A DNA stretch of 64,000 nucleotides from Paralithodes platypus (GCA_032716605.1 CM064501.1:28626061-28690060); one strand, 5' to 3'; positions 23,302-34,589 are shown, counted from the first letter of the stretch. Made by a program: numbers and translations. The notes: a model not told the origin generated them from the letters alone.

Positions 23302-24024
23302 TTTTTTTTTTTTTTTTTTTTTTTTTAAGAGACAATGAACGGAGGAAGGAAAAACACAGATAAAACAAAAAGGTCCATGTGCCTAAAGGCATCCTCCATT
23401 CATAAAATGTTTGTAACAACTGGATTTAAACATTTGTAGATTGTAAGTTTGTGAAAGCAATTCGAGGGAAGTGAATTCCAAAGAGTAGTAGCTCTGGGGA
23501 TAAATGAATTCTGATAAGCAGAAGTTCTGCATTGTGGAGGAGAAAGTGTAAATTCATGGTCGCTCTCAGCTGCCCTAGTTCTACGGGGAAAGATGTGGAG
23601 AGGAGGCACAATTGAAGCAATTTCCTCGAAACAATTGCTGTGAAAATATCTGTAAATAATGCAAGGGATGCAACGTTTCTTCGTATGGACAATGTAGGAA
23701 GGTCCTGTGTGATTGCAGGGTTATTGATTAATCTAATAGCTTTATTTTGAATTTTGTCCAACTGCCTCAATGCAACCACTCCACTTCCACCCCACAGAGG
23801 TGAACAGTAATCCATCTGAGAACGCACATGACTTTTATATATTACGGCCAACTGCTCGTCAGTGAAGAATTCTCGAACTCTGTACAGGAGTCCCAGTTTT
23901 TTAGAGGCATTCTTAGCAATGCTTCTAACATAATGTGTCCAGCTCAAGTTAGTAGTTAATGCTACACCGAGAATTTCAATACTAGGGGAAATGGGAATAT
24001 TTACATCATTAAAAAATATATGGG
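23302..24024 (-). mobile_element. LINE-B 3' fragment inserted in LINE-A
   Basis: Begins (transcript sense) at TCCCATATATTTTTTAATG, continues through the end of a Jockey-like RT gene (SWTHYVRSIAKNASKKLGLLYRV..., YCSPLWGG, frameshift near 23610) and ends in a tail followed by about 25 A (poly-T at 23302-23326). It matches 46730-47455. LINE-A sequence resumes on both sides, with a few bases lost at the junction compared with the unoccupied site at about 41165. It is 5'-truncated, as expected from incomplete reverse transcription. Confidence 0.85.
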
Positions 24025-24025
24025 A

Positions 24026-25470
24026 TACAGTTCATATTGTCGATGCCTTTGATGATTTTGAACACTTGAATTAAGTCACCTCTTAATCTGCGCTGGGTTA
24101 AAGGAAATAGATTTAATTCTCTAAGACGCTCTTCATATGGTTTGTTCTTTAGGCTAGGTATCATTTTGGTAACTCTACATTGAACTCGTCCTAGCTTGTT
24201 TATATCTTTTTGGTAATAAGGGCACCAGGATTGAATGCAGTATTCCAGAAGAGGGCGGACTAAGGAATTGTAAAGGGTTAGGATAACTTCTTTGGATTTA
24301 TGCTCAAATGACCTGCCTATAAAGCCAATTATTTTGTTTGCCTTCTTAACAACTTCTGAACATTGTTGACTCGGTTTTAGGTTACTCGATATTGTTACTC
24401 CCAGATCGGTTTCTCTGTTTACATTCTTAAGCTGAGTGCCATTCATCGAATAGTTTGCTTTCTCATTTAGGTATCCGATATATAGTACTATACATTTATC
24501 CGCATTGAAACTCATTTGCCAAATTTGGGCCCAACATGACAATTTATCTAGATTGTGTTGCATATCGTCAACTTGTTCTTTTGAGAGTACGCTATATGCA
24601 ATTTTTGTATCGTCAGTAAATTTTGAGATTGTACAGGTGAGACCCTCATCTATGTCGTTGATGTAAATTAGAAAGAGAATTAGTCCTAGTACCGATCCCT
24701 GGGGTACCCCGCTACTTACATTGGTACATTTAGATGCCTTATCGTTTTTTACTACTCTTTGCTTTCTGTCGCTAAGCCAATTTTCTATCCATCTATCTTG
24801 TATTCCATGCGCTTTTAGCTTTAGCAGTAAACGTTTGTGGGGAACTTTGTCAAAGGCCTTTTGAAAATCAAGGTATATAATATCTACAGCTTTACTCTCA
24901 TCGTAGAGGTTGAGGATATCGTGGAAGAAGTCTAAGAGGTTTGTTAAACAGGAACGTTTTTTTACGAAAGCCATGTTGAGTATCTTTAAGTAAGTTATTT
25001 GTCTCTAAATGATTTACGAGTCTGTCTCTTATGACCGTTTCTAGCATTTTACATACAATAGAGGTTAAGCTAATTGGGCGATAGTTACTGGGTAGGGATT
25101 TGCTGCCTTTTTTTAATATCGGTGTTACGTTGGCTGATCAGGCATAGTCCCAGACTGCAAGGATTCATTGAATAGCAATGTCAGTTGTTTGGAGAGCTCA
25201 TCCTTAGCTTCCTTTAGAACTCTAGGCGAGATTGTATCAGGTCCAGGCGTTTTATTTACCTTGAGTTTATCTAAACAATTCAATACTTCTCTCTCTGTAA
25301 CGGTGATTTTGCTTAGAACATCTGAATTATCAATCTGAATCGGCGATGGTGTAGGGATATCACTGAGGTCTTCGGTTGTAAAGACTGATGCAAAGAAGGT
25401 ATTGAGGGCATTACTCATTTGTACTTCGTCTTTGGTGTATTCTCCATTTTCATCGACTAACGGTCCAGCA
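24026..25470 (-). pseudogene. LINE-A copy 1 reverse transcriptase
   Basis: Motifs in order: TVTEREVLNCLDKLK, KTPGPD (25125-25418), a frame break near 25120, then IIYLDFQKAFDKVPH, SSGVPQGSVLG, KFTDDTKI, SCWAQIWQMSFNADKC and the thumb region down to FKIIKGIDNMNC at the LINE-B junction (24009-24974). The catalytic box reads FTDD where the second copy (40580) has FADD. The RT primes cDNA synthesis at a nicked target. Broken by frameshifts and by the LINE-B insertion. Confidence 0.85.
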
Positions 25471-25572
25471 GTTGAAGTAACTACTTTTTTCTTTCTGATA
25501 TAACTATAGAATTCTTTCGGGTTTGTTTTACTTTGAATCGCAACATGTAACTCCAGGGTCTTTTTATTTTGC

Positions 25573-26575
25573 TTAATTAACCTTTTTGGCTTTGCGCCGT
25601 AGCTCTACAAATATCACCCGTTCTTCGTCATTTTGTGAGGATTTTAATCTATCATTAGCAAATTTGTTAGCAAGCTGACAGTCTGAAATATCTTTATTCC
25701 ACCATTTGGGCTTATCATTATGGCCTGGACGCCGTATTTTCGATGGTATGCAGTCTTGCACTACCTTAAGGTAAGTGGTTGTGAAACACTCCCAAGATGT
25801 ATTTGTGTCGTTATTGTTAGTCAGAAAGCTCCAGTCAGTTTCTTTAAGCTTTGATTTAAGTTTATGAAAATTTGCTTTCTTGAAATTAGGGACTTTCTCA
25901 ATGCTGCTATTTGATTTTTTACTAGTAAACTTTAAAGTGAAAGTTATTGTACGATAGTCGCTGTTACTGAATTCATCACCAACATTCAAATTCTCTATTA
26001 ATTCTTCTTTTGTTGCGAGTACAAGGTCAAGCACATTATTACCATGGGTCGGAGATTGTACAAATTGAAAAAGTGAACTCTCTTGCAAGTTAGCATAGAC
26101 GTCGTGTCCAGAGTGTGAAGTAAGAATATCGCCCAATTTAGTCAAGGGTAAGTTGAAATTGCCAAGAATTACGGTATCTTGTATGTTAGTTATTTCTGCA
26201 ATTTGTTCATACATTTCACTGTCAGTTTGCCCTGATTGAGCTGGGGGTCTGTATACTAAAGCTAGTGTTATTTTAGTTCCTCGTTTATTTAATAGTATGT
26301 AAGATATGTCTATATTCGCAATTTGAGGTTTTGACATTAAGACGGGATTAAGACTTTCCTTTATAAAAAAACAGAACTCCTCCTCCACTTCTATTGATCC
26401 GACTTTTCTCAAACATTGTATAACCAGGAAGCTTATATTCGGCTAAAAAGTCACTGTCTTCCGTATTTAACCAAGATTCTGTAATGCCGATTATATCATA
26501 ATGTTCTGTAAACACGATTTCCTCTAGATCTGAAAATTGATTGCGTATGCTACGAGCATTTACATAAAACACCTT
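25573..26575 (-). pseudogene. LINE-A copy 1 APE endonuclease and linker
   Basis: Starts in the frame with FYVNARSIRNQ (the N motif) and TESWL (catalytic Glu) at 26348-26572. A frameshift near 26400, inside SRINRSGGGVLFF, moves it to the frame 25573-26412. That frame carries LVYRPP, GNFNLP (GDFN in active copies: here Asp is replaced by Asn), HGNNVLDLV and NSDYRTITF (SDH in active copies: His replaced by Tyr). Two catalytic substitutions plus the frameshift mean the endonuclease is dead. The linker runs to about 25573 with the CCHC-less WWNKDI motif. Confidence 0.82.
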
Positions 26576-26649
26576 AAGAGTATTAGAGTTGGATGTTACC
26601 GATTGTGCATTGTCTGAATTTTCAGTTCGTATTTGACTTACACTACCCT

Positions 26650-26960
26650 GCTTGGGTACCCCCGGTTGACCCCGTTTTTTGAACGGAAATCCTTGACTGC
26701 ATCGTTCAGCAGACGACCAAGACGTGCAGCTCCTACTTCATTGAGATGTACACCATCTCCTGAAAACAAAGATTTATCATAGTAAAAATTATCCCACGTG
26801 TCGACAAAGCCGATGTCCTCCTCCCTGCAGAGTTTGGCTAGTCAGCGATTTGTACTGGTAGCTATGTTGTAGAATCGGTTTTCTACATCAATCCGGGGAA
26901 CAATTCCTGAAATTAACAGTCTATTAGATTTTTCCTTGAAGGACCTGATCAGCCACCGGT
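26650..26960 (-). pseudogene. LINE-A copy 1 ORF1 fragment, SGNH esterase C-terminus
   Basis: A minus-strand frame encodes RSFKEKSNRLLISGIVPR, then after a stop LAKLCREEDIGFVDTWDNF and SGDGVHLNEVGAARLGRLL. The DGVHL motif is the Asp-His block V of SGNH/GDSL esterases. CR1-group LINEs are known to carry such an esterase in ORF1, and the CR1 copy at 60069-60581 in this window has the same domain. The N-terminal half is lost by 5' truncation. Confidence 0.75.
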
Positions 26961-27760
26961 ACTTGCAAAGTAGAGAGAGATTGTTGGGAATTAGTAAGAG
27001 GGGGTGAGTTGATGAGATGAAATGCTTTGATTTTACACTTTCGTTAAGTGTGGTATGAGAGGAACCTCCCCAAACATGCGAACAATACTAGATATATGTA
27101 CAGAGCAAGACGCTGTCCGGGGATACAGAACCCACGGAGAGAGTTGAGCTTAATTTAATTCTGGGAAGCTAAAGGCAATTAAGCTTAATAGCAAGAGTGG
27201 TAATGTGACATTTCCAAAAAAAAAAGTCAGAAAAATCGAAACACTAAGATTATTGAGAGAAGATAAGGGTTGATATATGTAATGTTGAATTGTTGAAGAG
27301 TAAAGGATAGTCATATGGAAAATTGTGATGGGTAGATAGATTGAGAACAGTGATTTTGAAAGCATTGAAAGTAACAAGAGTTCCTCTGCCCCAATCAAAA
27401 ATAGTTGATAGATCAGAAGATAGACTTGGGGATGCTTTTTTAATATTGATGGTCTAGGAAGGGAACTAAAACACAAATAAATAGATACATATACGGAACA
27501 ATACATAAACCCCTCTCCCCTCAAGGGAACCATACTGGAGATCTGAAAGTAAATTATGGGAAGACAAATATGCATAAGACATTTTTATATTAGAATATAT
27601 TAATACATTTAAAATATGCAAAAAATTAGAGCAATTGAAGGATAGTTAGAGAGTTGAGAGCTGATACCCTTCTTTGGGACAAATTGAATGAGAACAAAAA
27701 CTGTCCTTTTCGTAAAATTTAGCTGCACCTACTTCTAATATTTTGGATTGTTTTGTTTTT
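26961..27760. other. Stretch without a recognised gene
   Basis: AT-rich DNA with an A-run near 27220. A minus-strand open frame of 141 codons (27150-27575) has a biased, hydrophobic composition and no recognised domain, so I do not call it a gene. A reversed GATGGTCTAGGAAGGG resembles the dispersed core at 27450. Confidence 0.4.
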
Positions 27761-28247
27761 TTAACCCCTAACTAGCGGTGCGCAACATAAATCGAGTATA
27801 ATAAATCTGGACTATCTGGCGGCGCTCGACATAGGTCGTGTGGCAATTTCAGCACGTAATGTTGCTGAGAGAGAGAGACAAGTGGTGGCAGGAGAGTAGC
27901 GAGCGTATGACTGCTCCAGACCACCGCGGCGAACCTACTGACACGAATCCCACCTCCTCCCTCCCTCTCTCACTCGCTCCATACTGAATTGTATGGGGAA
28001 AGTACCGAATTACATGCTTTTTGCACTCGCGTTGCGCGGTTGTTGCAAGAAAACTAGCCATCATAAAAGGATCGTTATGGTGTCATTGGAAAGCTCTGTT
28101 TATGCCCTTTCAGGGATAGATACTTGTTTTACGCTCTGGGTCTTATTTAGGCATGAAAATGATCACGTAAACAGCCCTATTTTGGCTAAAAACACCCCGC
28201 TGGGCGGTACATATAAATAAACCACTAGCCCGCTAATCTAGTGTTAA
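27761..28247 (+). mobile_element. MITE-A copy
   Basis: 487 bp including TTAA at each end (27761-27764, 28244-28247). The ends are inverted: TTAACCCCTAACTAGCGG and, on the other strand, TTAACACTAGATTAGCGGG. The body is closely similar to 18101-18590 and 35883-36370. No coding capacity. Confidence 0.88.
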
Positions 28248-28310
28248 AGAGTTAAGACTGCCTTGTAATGTTTGCACACTCTGTGTAGTGTCTCCGTATG
28301 TATACCTATG

Positions 28311-28318
<8 letters not shown>

Positions 28319-28402
<84 letters not shown>
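28319..28402. repeat. (TA)n microsatellite
   Basis: About 84 bp of almost uninterrupted TA dinucleotides. Confidence 0.95.
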
Positions 28403-28403
<1 letters not shown>

Positions 28404-28407
<4 letters not shown>

Positions 28408-29940
28408 ACGAATCTGGACCTCAGTTGCTTAGAGTCGGTATACGAAAATAATGACTAATGCAAATGCACCTTGTCTCTCTACCAAACAACACCACGACAC
28501 AACAGGTAAGAGCTTTATGAACGCTTCCAGGCTCTTCTCAGGGCTTAAGGTGCACACTGCCCTGCTCCTATTCTGAATAATAAGTAGAACAGAAATAATA
28601 ATTACTAGCTACGAGAACTCAAAACCATCACCGGAATTAGCAATGCTGGGTTGGATAATCAAAACAGTTAAATACCTATGGGCTACCAGCAGACATCAAC
28701 GAAAAAAAGAGTGCAGGTGTACTTAGAGCATAACAGGCTATGCGCGCCCTCGACAGTACTAAACCGTGCGCAAACCAGCCAACGGTAATCCACTCTCAAC
28801 CCAAGAGAGTTGCACATAATAATGTTGCATATAATAATGTTCTAACAATACAAGGCAGTGTCCTAATATGACTACTAACCTCGGGGTGATATTAGTGGAA
28901 GCAAGTTGCCCTGACCACCTCTAATATCACACCAATATATGCTGTGTCTAGGATTATCTGTTAACTACGTTACGTTACTCTTATGCAAGCAAGGAAAAAT
29001 AAACGGAGCAGACTGATGGGTCACGAGAGAGAAGAGGACACCATCTATCTAGTCTGGCCGCCAACGAGAGAATGGTGAGGCCTGGTCCTGGCGAAGCTGG
29101 CTGGAGCCAGGCTCAAACTAAGGGGGGGTTGCAAGATTTCACCACACGATATGATAACACTAAGAAACTTCATAAAAATAACTTATACTAAAGTATTCCT
29201 GTGTTAACAAATTAACTAAAACAGTGTGGCAGAGAAAATAAAGTACATCTTGATATTGCAACACAACTAAACTTGCAATGGTCACATAATTAATTAAACT
29301 CGTGTTGCTTAGCATCACTACCCCCCCCCCCCCCCCCCCCCCCCGCGCGAGAGAGCAACATTCCGTCCTCCCCTTCCTCACTTGACCAGCCACGCCTAGC
29401 AGCAAAACACAACGCTGCCACTAACTAACAACTGGTTAGACGAAATTAGTAACACTCTATTGGCTCATTCTACACAAATGTTTATTGAGACAAAAATGCT
29501 TAGAGGCACAGCAAAACTAGTCATGCCCAATTGGAAGGGTATCGGAGTGAAACTCACAATACCAGGTCTCTCAAATAGACTTGGCACGCTGCTTTCAAGA
29601 AGTCTGGCGCCACTAAAGCCTATCTACTCCTAAAAGACCCTGGTCATTGTGACAATATATGTATATATACATTAGAGAAAGAGAGTCAGAGTGAGTGTGA
29701 GTGAGTTAATATATTCGTTTGATAAGTGTTTAGAAATAAATCACCATTACTCAACTATCTCTACTCAGGGTGACAGTCCGCACGAACGGCTTGTAGTAGG
29801 AGTCTGCTGCCTTTATCTTTTTCTTATTCTTTTAACATAAGCCACAGCTACACGGTCAGGTAAGTTATCCTTACCTGTGATTCAAAATAGGAAAGGGCTC
29901 TAGGTTCACCATATACCACTAGGTAAAGGGTGGTGTTATG
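28404..29940. other. Non-coding stretch with a C homopolymer
   Basis: No supportable gene. It includes a C-run of about 22 (around 29322-29344) followed by GCGCGAGAGAG. Sequence such as ATTACGAATCTGG at 28407 superficially resembles the end of family 1 LTRs (GTTACGAA), but I could not align the rest. Confidence 0.4.
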
Positions 29941-30124
29941 TTTTTTTTTTTTTTTTTTTTTTTAAGAGACAATGAATGGAGGAAGGAAAAACACAGATAA
30001 AACAAAAAGGTCCATGTGCCTAAAGGCATCCTCCATTCATAAAATGTTTGTAACAACTGGATTTAAACATTTGTTGATTGTAAGTTTGTGGAAAGCAATT
30101 CGAGGGAAGTGAATTCCAAAGATC
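29941..30124 (-). mobile_element. LINE-B 3' tail fragment
   Basis: A poly-T run followed by about 160 bp that match the 3' end of LINE-B (47290-47455 and 23327-23490). Strongly 5'-truncated. It breaks off at TTCCAAAGATC, after which GATCAGG is repeated. Confidence 0.85.
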
Positions 30125-30621
30125 AGGGATCAGGGATAGCTATAACATTAGGAAAGGTATAAATGCATAGTCGTAAAGGAGTTCTAACATATTGATACAA
30201 AAACAGATACATTATAATACACCTAACCACTCACTGGATACGGCTTTGAGTGTTCTACTATTCAATATAAAAGGATACAAAATGTTAACTCACACTATGC
30301 GGGTCTTTATAACCACTAATGTTGGGTAAAGCACAATGGTTCTGACTCGTGGTGTGTAGGATTATGGATTACCTATATTATCCAATATTTTATACTAGAT
30401 ATGAATTTTTATAAGGCAGTATCCTGGGTTGCTTATTATATTAATAATGTAAAATGGATTTAATTCGAAGTAAGAAAGTGTTCTTGGTTAGAAATATAAC
30501 ATATCATGATAATACAAAATATATATAATTATAAATAGAAAAATGTTTTTGGTGTGCTATAAGATAAGGTAATAAATATTAGCTTTGACTCGTGACAGGT
30601 AGAGCTCTAGATTAGGTAGTA
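30125..30621. other. AT-rich left flank of XPG-CXC element 1, loosely repetitive
   Basis: Contains near-copies of the phrase TCTGACTCGTGGT at about 30338 and 30583. A further copy lies on the other side of the element at about 34388. The element thus appears to have landed in a loose tandem repeat of roughly 240 bp. No gene. Confidence 0.45.
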
Positions 30622-30939
30622 TAGTGGGATTTCCTAAAAAAGGCCCTCTATAAGAATCAAGGAGCATTTTTGGGTAAAAGTTGGGAACCAGACTTTTTAG
30701 CATAATTCAGGCATGCCGAATTCGATAAACCCGGTTCCCAAGCGAAATTTTGAGTTTTGACCGTCTAATTTGCATAAACAAAATGGCCGCCAAATTGGAA
30801 ATTTTTGACACTTCTTGAACCATTTTCTCCAATATCTCTCTAACTAGGCAAGCAAATATCACAAGTGAAGCATCTATACCTATGTTTTGAGGGTCAGGGA
30901 ATGTCACTGAGGCATTTTTAAAGGAATCAGTAATAAGCC
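30622..30939 (+). repeat. Left terminal inverted repeat of XPG-CXC element 1
   Basis: 318 bp that match the reverse complement of 33986-34295 nearly base for base between GGAGCATTTTT and the AATAAGCC/ATAAGCC inner end. Includes AATTTGCATAAACAAAATGG, also echoed near 55745 in element 2. The outermost 30 bp are less similar than the rest. Confidence 0.88.
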
Positions 30940-31085
30940 TAGACTTTAATATACATATTAGCGGCTGTCATTAGAGAAAAATCAATGGTTCCCAACTTTA
31001 CCCCAAGATACTCCTTGTTGTTTATGCAGGCAAAACAGGGCAATATCTGTCACTCACCTGAACTATTTATTGGAGTAGACCATAT

Positions 31086-33880
31086 TCATGCAATACAAGG
31101 AGTTTGATCATCACTCTGTTGCTGACATGCACACATTGCTGTGCATCGTAACCCGGATTTGCGGCATTTGCACCGACGCGTCCTGCATTGTTTCTGGCAG
31201 GCACATGAAATAATTTCCAGGCAACTTTGTGGGATCGGACTCAATGACATCAGAATGGGTTGTAGTCCTGAATCGCCATGTTTCCATCCATGTCTGTGGG
31301 TGCAGGAAGCTCAGGTACAGCACAGTGAGCATTTCTCCAAATCATTGCTTGATAGTGTACTCGCATCAAATGGAAGCGGAGAGCATCACGTGTTGGTGGC
31401 ATTGCTTCTGGTTTGGCAGTCTTTGAGAACAGTATATGCCTTGCTGCATCAACAGAGTCTGTTTTGTGCACATCATATATTCTGCAGACAAACGTTTCTG
31501 AAGATCGAATGGTCTCCTCTGTGAGTTCACCGATTCCCAAGTTTATGAGCAATTGATGGTGCTGTTTGAAGACTTTCCATGATGACCTTTTGGTGTGATT
31601 TGCGATGTAGGAGGTGGTGTCGCACCCGGTTAATGCATGAAATGGTAAAAGAGTTGTTGTTGAATCTCTTGGTAGGTTGTTGAAAACTGCATCAACGGGT
31701 ATATATCGCCTTTTCTTGGTGGTACCAGACATCATCCAGAGGTGTTCACATTGTACACGTGGGAAGTGGGAAACCAAAAGTACGAGAACATCAGTGTCCC
31801 TTGATGACACAACAACTGTATTGAACTGGCTGTGCACAGCATGTAACACCAACCTAGTGTCAGCTTCTTCATGTGTGGCTCTCAGTTGAGTCAAATCAGT
31901 GATTGTCTTTGATGACCTAACCTCAATTTCTTCTCTGAATCCCCCGGCAACTACAATCTCCTTATCATCAGGTGCCTGAGAACACAGTTCCTCAGACAGG
32001 AAATTTGCTAGATCAGCTTTATTAGCAGGGAGCGACACAAAGTTAGTCCATTTTTTTGGAAGAGGCACATCACGTCCCTCAACAATTCGTCTGATTGGTC
32101 GATCTGCTTTCGTGCGTCGTGTCCTCGTACCACCCTTGATTGTCTCTTCTCTATATCTGTCGAACACAATGTCTACCCGTTGATAGTTAGAACCTGCCTT
32201 TAATACTGCTCTTACGTATGTGTCGGCCAAATCCCCAAAGGTCATTGCATTGTCAGGCTTTCCCAGAGCAACCACCAGTGCTTGTCCATCAATGAATAGG
32301 CAGGATGATGAGTCGTGAAGTTCAATAGCTTCAGGGCAGATTATGTCTTCCGTTAACTTATCTGCCAGTATGGACTTATTTCCAGTGCGGAGTGTACCAT
32401 TCACTTCAGCGAGTGATACAGGAACTGGCAGAAGCTCGTGCTTTAGGACAGCTGTCTCATCAAGAATGTCAATGTTATCTGCAGTGTAGTGGATAAATTC
32501 ATTGGCTACAATGTTTGGTGGAATAATGGATTTCAGGGTGCTCTCAGCTAAGGAAGTGTCTACTTGCAACACCTGTTCATAGCTCAAACAGTGGCCTGCC
32601 TTGTGGAACAACTCCACCAGATCTTTTGATCGTGTGGCTTGATGTAGTGTATTGGCAAGACCAATATGTTTGGGAGTCCATTTTCTGCCGCCGCTCGTAC
32701 AGTAAACTAGATCCTGTGCTACACTCAGAACTCTGCCTTGGACAAGATCTTCATTTTTTTCAGAACTATCATCTTCTAGCACCTCTTGACCACCAAAGAT
32801 TAGTCTCAATAGCATATATAAACTATCTGGAATGCATTGAATCGCTTCATCTTCACTTACAGAGAAACCTTTGTGACCCAGAAATTCCATCATGTCTCCA
32901 CGAATTCTCAGCGTTACATGTACAAGTGATAGGAAAATGTCATACTGAGGCACATATTGAGGCAACATTTTCTCAGTCTCCTCAATTTCTGTCATTTCCA
33001 AAACTGCAGTATGCTGATACTTTGTGGGAATCAGCATGGTTTTTCTCTCGGATGTGCTCCTGTCAATAGGTTGGAAGAAGTTGAAAATGTCTCCCAGCTG
33101 TGACTGCAACTTTTCCTTGAAGGTTGTCCTTCTACTGTAGTACGACGGTTGAATTATGGTTGACGATTCTTCAGCAAGCTCCTTATACCGTTCCCAGACA
33201 TCATTCAGCAGGATAACGTGCCCTCTGTCTGCAGATTGTTGCAACTCTTTGCATAGCCATACCATCGCAAGGTCTGTATTGTCCGAGTCCAGCTTTGTTT
33301 TATTGGTAGATCTGGTGAATGCTCTTAGACACTTCAAGTGGTATTTGGCTTCAGCTGCAATTAAGTCAATCACTCCAGCCAATCGAAGGCCAATTTTGTA
33401 GTCGAGAGGGGAAGCTTCAATTATCTGATTACTCATTTGTTTTGTCATTACTGAGATCAACCGTGCCTTCAAAACAACAGTTTGACAGAAAATGCATAAG
33501 TTCCAGTTTACTGGTTCCACGTGCCTTTGCAATGAACATCTGTTACCACTGCTGCTGCAACTTGCTTCTTGTTTTGAATCCACTGCCTGCATCTTCCGCA
33601 AACGTTCAAGTTTACTTTTGTCCGTGAAGTGGGCATAGCACATTTTGTGCCACACAAGAGTTTCGGCTTCAGCAGAATCCAAGACATTCTCAAGACGGTC
33701 AATCACATCGATATTCTTAGTGTCTCTAAGCTTTCTTCTGGTACTGGCAGCATCCCTGACTTTTGCGAGTCCATGGTCACTTGCATTACTAGGAATAACA
33801 CTGGCTGTGTGAGTTTGGCAGAAGATGCACAAGCTGTAATCTACAGGTGAAGGCCTCTTCAAAGTAACTACTGGATCCAT
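31086..33880 (-). CDS. XPG/FEN1-like nuclease with N-terminal zinc modules and a frameshifted CXC tail
   Basis: The open frame runs 876 codons from ATG 33880 to the stop at 31252-31250. I chose this Met (MDPVVTLK) over an upstream one because TTTGCAG, a splice acceptor, precedes it by six bases. Residues 18-84 and 129-184 are two similar modules, each CIFCQ followed by HxxxC or HxxC, probably zinc binding. The nuclease blocks follow in FEN1/XPG order: FIDG (D531), VFD (D574), EEAD (671-674), SSRDTDVLVL (D695, D697) and TGCDTTS (D754). These five acidic blocks normally hold two metal ions in flap endonucleases. About 31288 a single-base change shifts frame, and the next frame continues with ILMSLSPIPQSCLEIISCAC and a CXC motif (CxCxxxCxxxxCxCRKSG), ending at 31086. 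The gene is alone between the inverted repeats. It may act in transposition or in processing of DNA ends; that is inference. Confidence 0.8.
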
Positions 33881-33985
33881 TGTAGTCTGCAAATAAAAGA
33901 AACAATTAGTATTAGTATTAGCATTAGATATTGGAGAAATAGATTTTTCTATAATTGCAGCCACTAATTTGCACATTTACGTGAA

Positions 33986-34295
33986 GGCTTATCACTAATC
34001 ACTTTAAAGATGCCTTAATCACATTCTCTGACCCTCAAAACATAAGTATAGACACTTTATTTGTCATTTTTGCTTGCCTAGTTAGAGAGATATTGGAGAA
34101 AATAGTTCATGAAGTGTCAAAAATTTCCAATTTGGCGGCCATTTTGTTTATGCAAATTAGATGGTCAAAAACTCAAAATTTCGCTTGGGAACCGGGTTTA
34201 TCGAATTCAGCATACCTGAAATATGCTAAAAAGTCTGGTTCCCAACTTTTACCTAAAAATGCTCCTTACATTCACATTTTTCAGAAACCCCACTA
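33986..34295 (-). repeat. Right terminal inverted repeat of XPG-CXC element 1
   Basis: 310 bp, inverted partner of 30622-30939. It lies upstream of the gene start at 33880, so it probably contains the promoter. A small open frame over it is not a gene. Confidence 0.88.
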
Positions 34296-34589
34296 CTCTA
34301 TAGGTATAAGATCGTTGAACGTAACATTGCTTATGATATATTATATATTTTGAATTCGATATAAGATAACTTAATTCATAATAGCTCTGACTCGTGGTAT
34401 GGTAGTGTTTTGTGTTACTTATTATATCAGATAAGATGTAATTATTTTGACTTTAAATACGTATAATTCTAGGGTCACTATCACCTACACAGACGGTAAT
34501 CCAGTTAGCTCTTACAAATACGTCATCCTCCTATTCATGTCATTATATTAAACAAATACACCACACTTCTTTCCAATACACCAACAAAA
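34296..34589. other. Right flank of XPG-CXC element 1
   Basis: AT-rich, with one TCTGACTCGTGGT copy (about 34388) and ATAAGATAA phrases that also occur left of the element (about 30560). No gene. Confidence 0.4.

Larger units (their letters stand above)
22591..26960 (-). mobile_element. LINE-A copy 1 (CR1-like non-LTR retrotransposon), interrupted
   Basis: On the minus strand it carries in order the end of an esterase-type ORF1 (26650-26960), an APE endonuclease (25573-26575), the RT (24026-25470) and a 3' tail shared with the plus-strand copy at 41200-41540. A LINE-B fragment (23302-24024) is inserted near the end of ORF2. It is truncated at the 5' end near 26960. Multiple frameshifts make it inactive. 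The 3' boundary near 22590 is approximate. Confidence 0.82.
30622..34295 (-). mobile_element. XPG-CXC element 1: long-TIR mobile element with a nuclease gene
   Basis: A 3674 bp unit bounded by inverted repeats 30622-30939 and 33986-34295. The ends read TAGTGGG inward on both sides, so any TA duplication cannot be separated from the repeat itself. One minus-strand gene (33880-31086) fills the interior and no other gene is seen. The structure is that of a DNA transposon, but the gene product resembles XPG/FEN1 nucleases and no DDE transposase signature is visible. I recall some Academ-superfamily elements as carrying XPG-like nucleases; membership is a hypothesis only. A divergent relative lies at 55599-64000. 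Confidence 0.8.

Noticed and set aside
27150..27575. 141-codon hydrophobic minus-strand frame as a membrane protein gene
   Set aside because: AT-rich composition alone gives such frames; no homologue, intron signal or second copy supports it.
28404..28560. Solo LTR of family 1
   Set aside because: Only the first few bases resemble the LTR end; no further alignment or duplication was found.
31111..31332. Separate 73-codon gene downstream of the nuclease
   Set aside because: The correct frame there is the one with CXC spacing; this frame has no such pattern.
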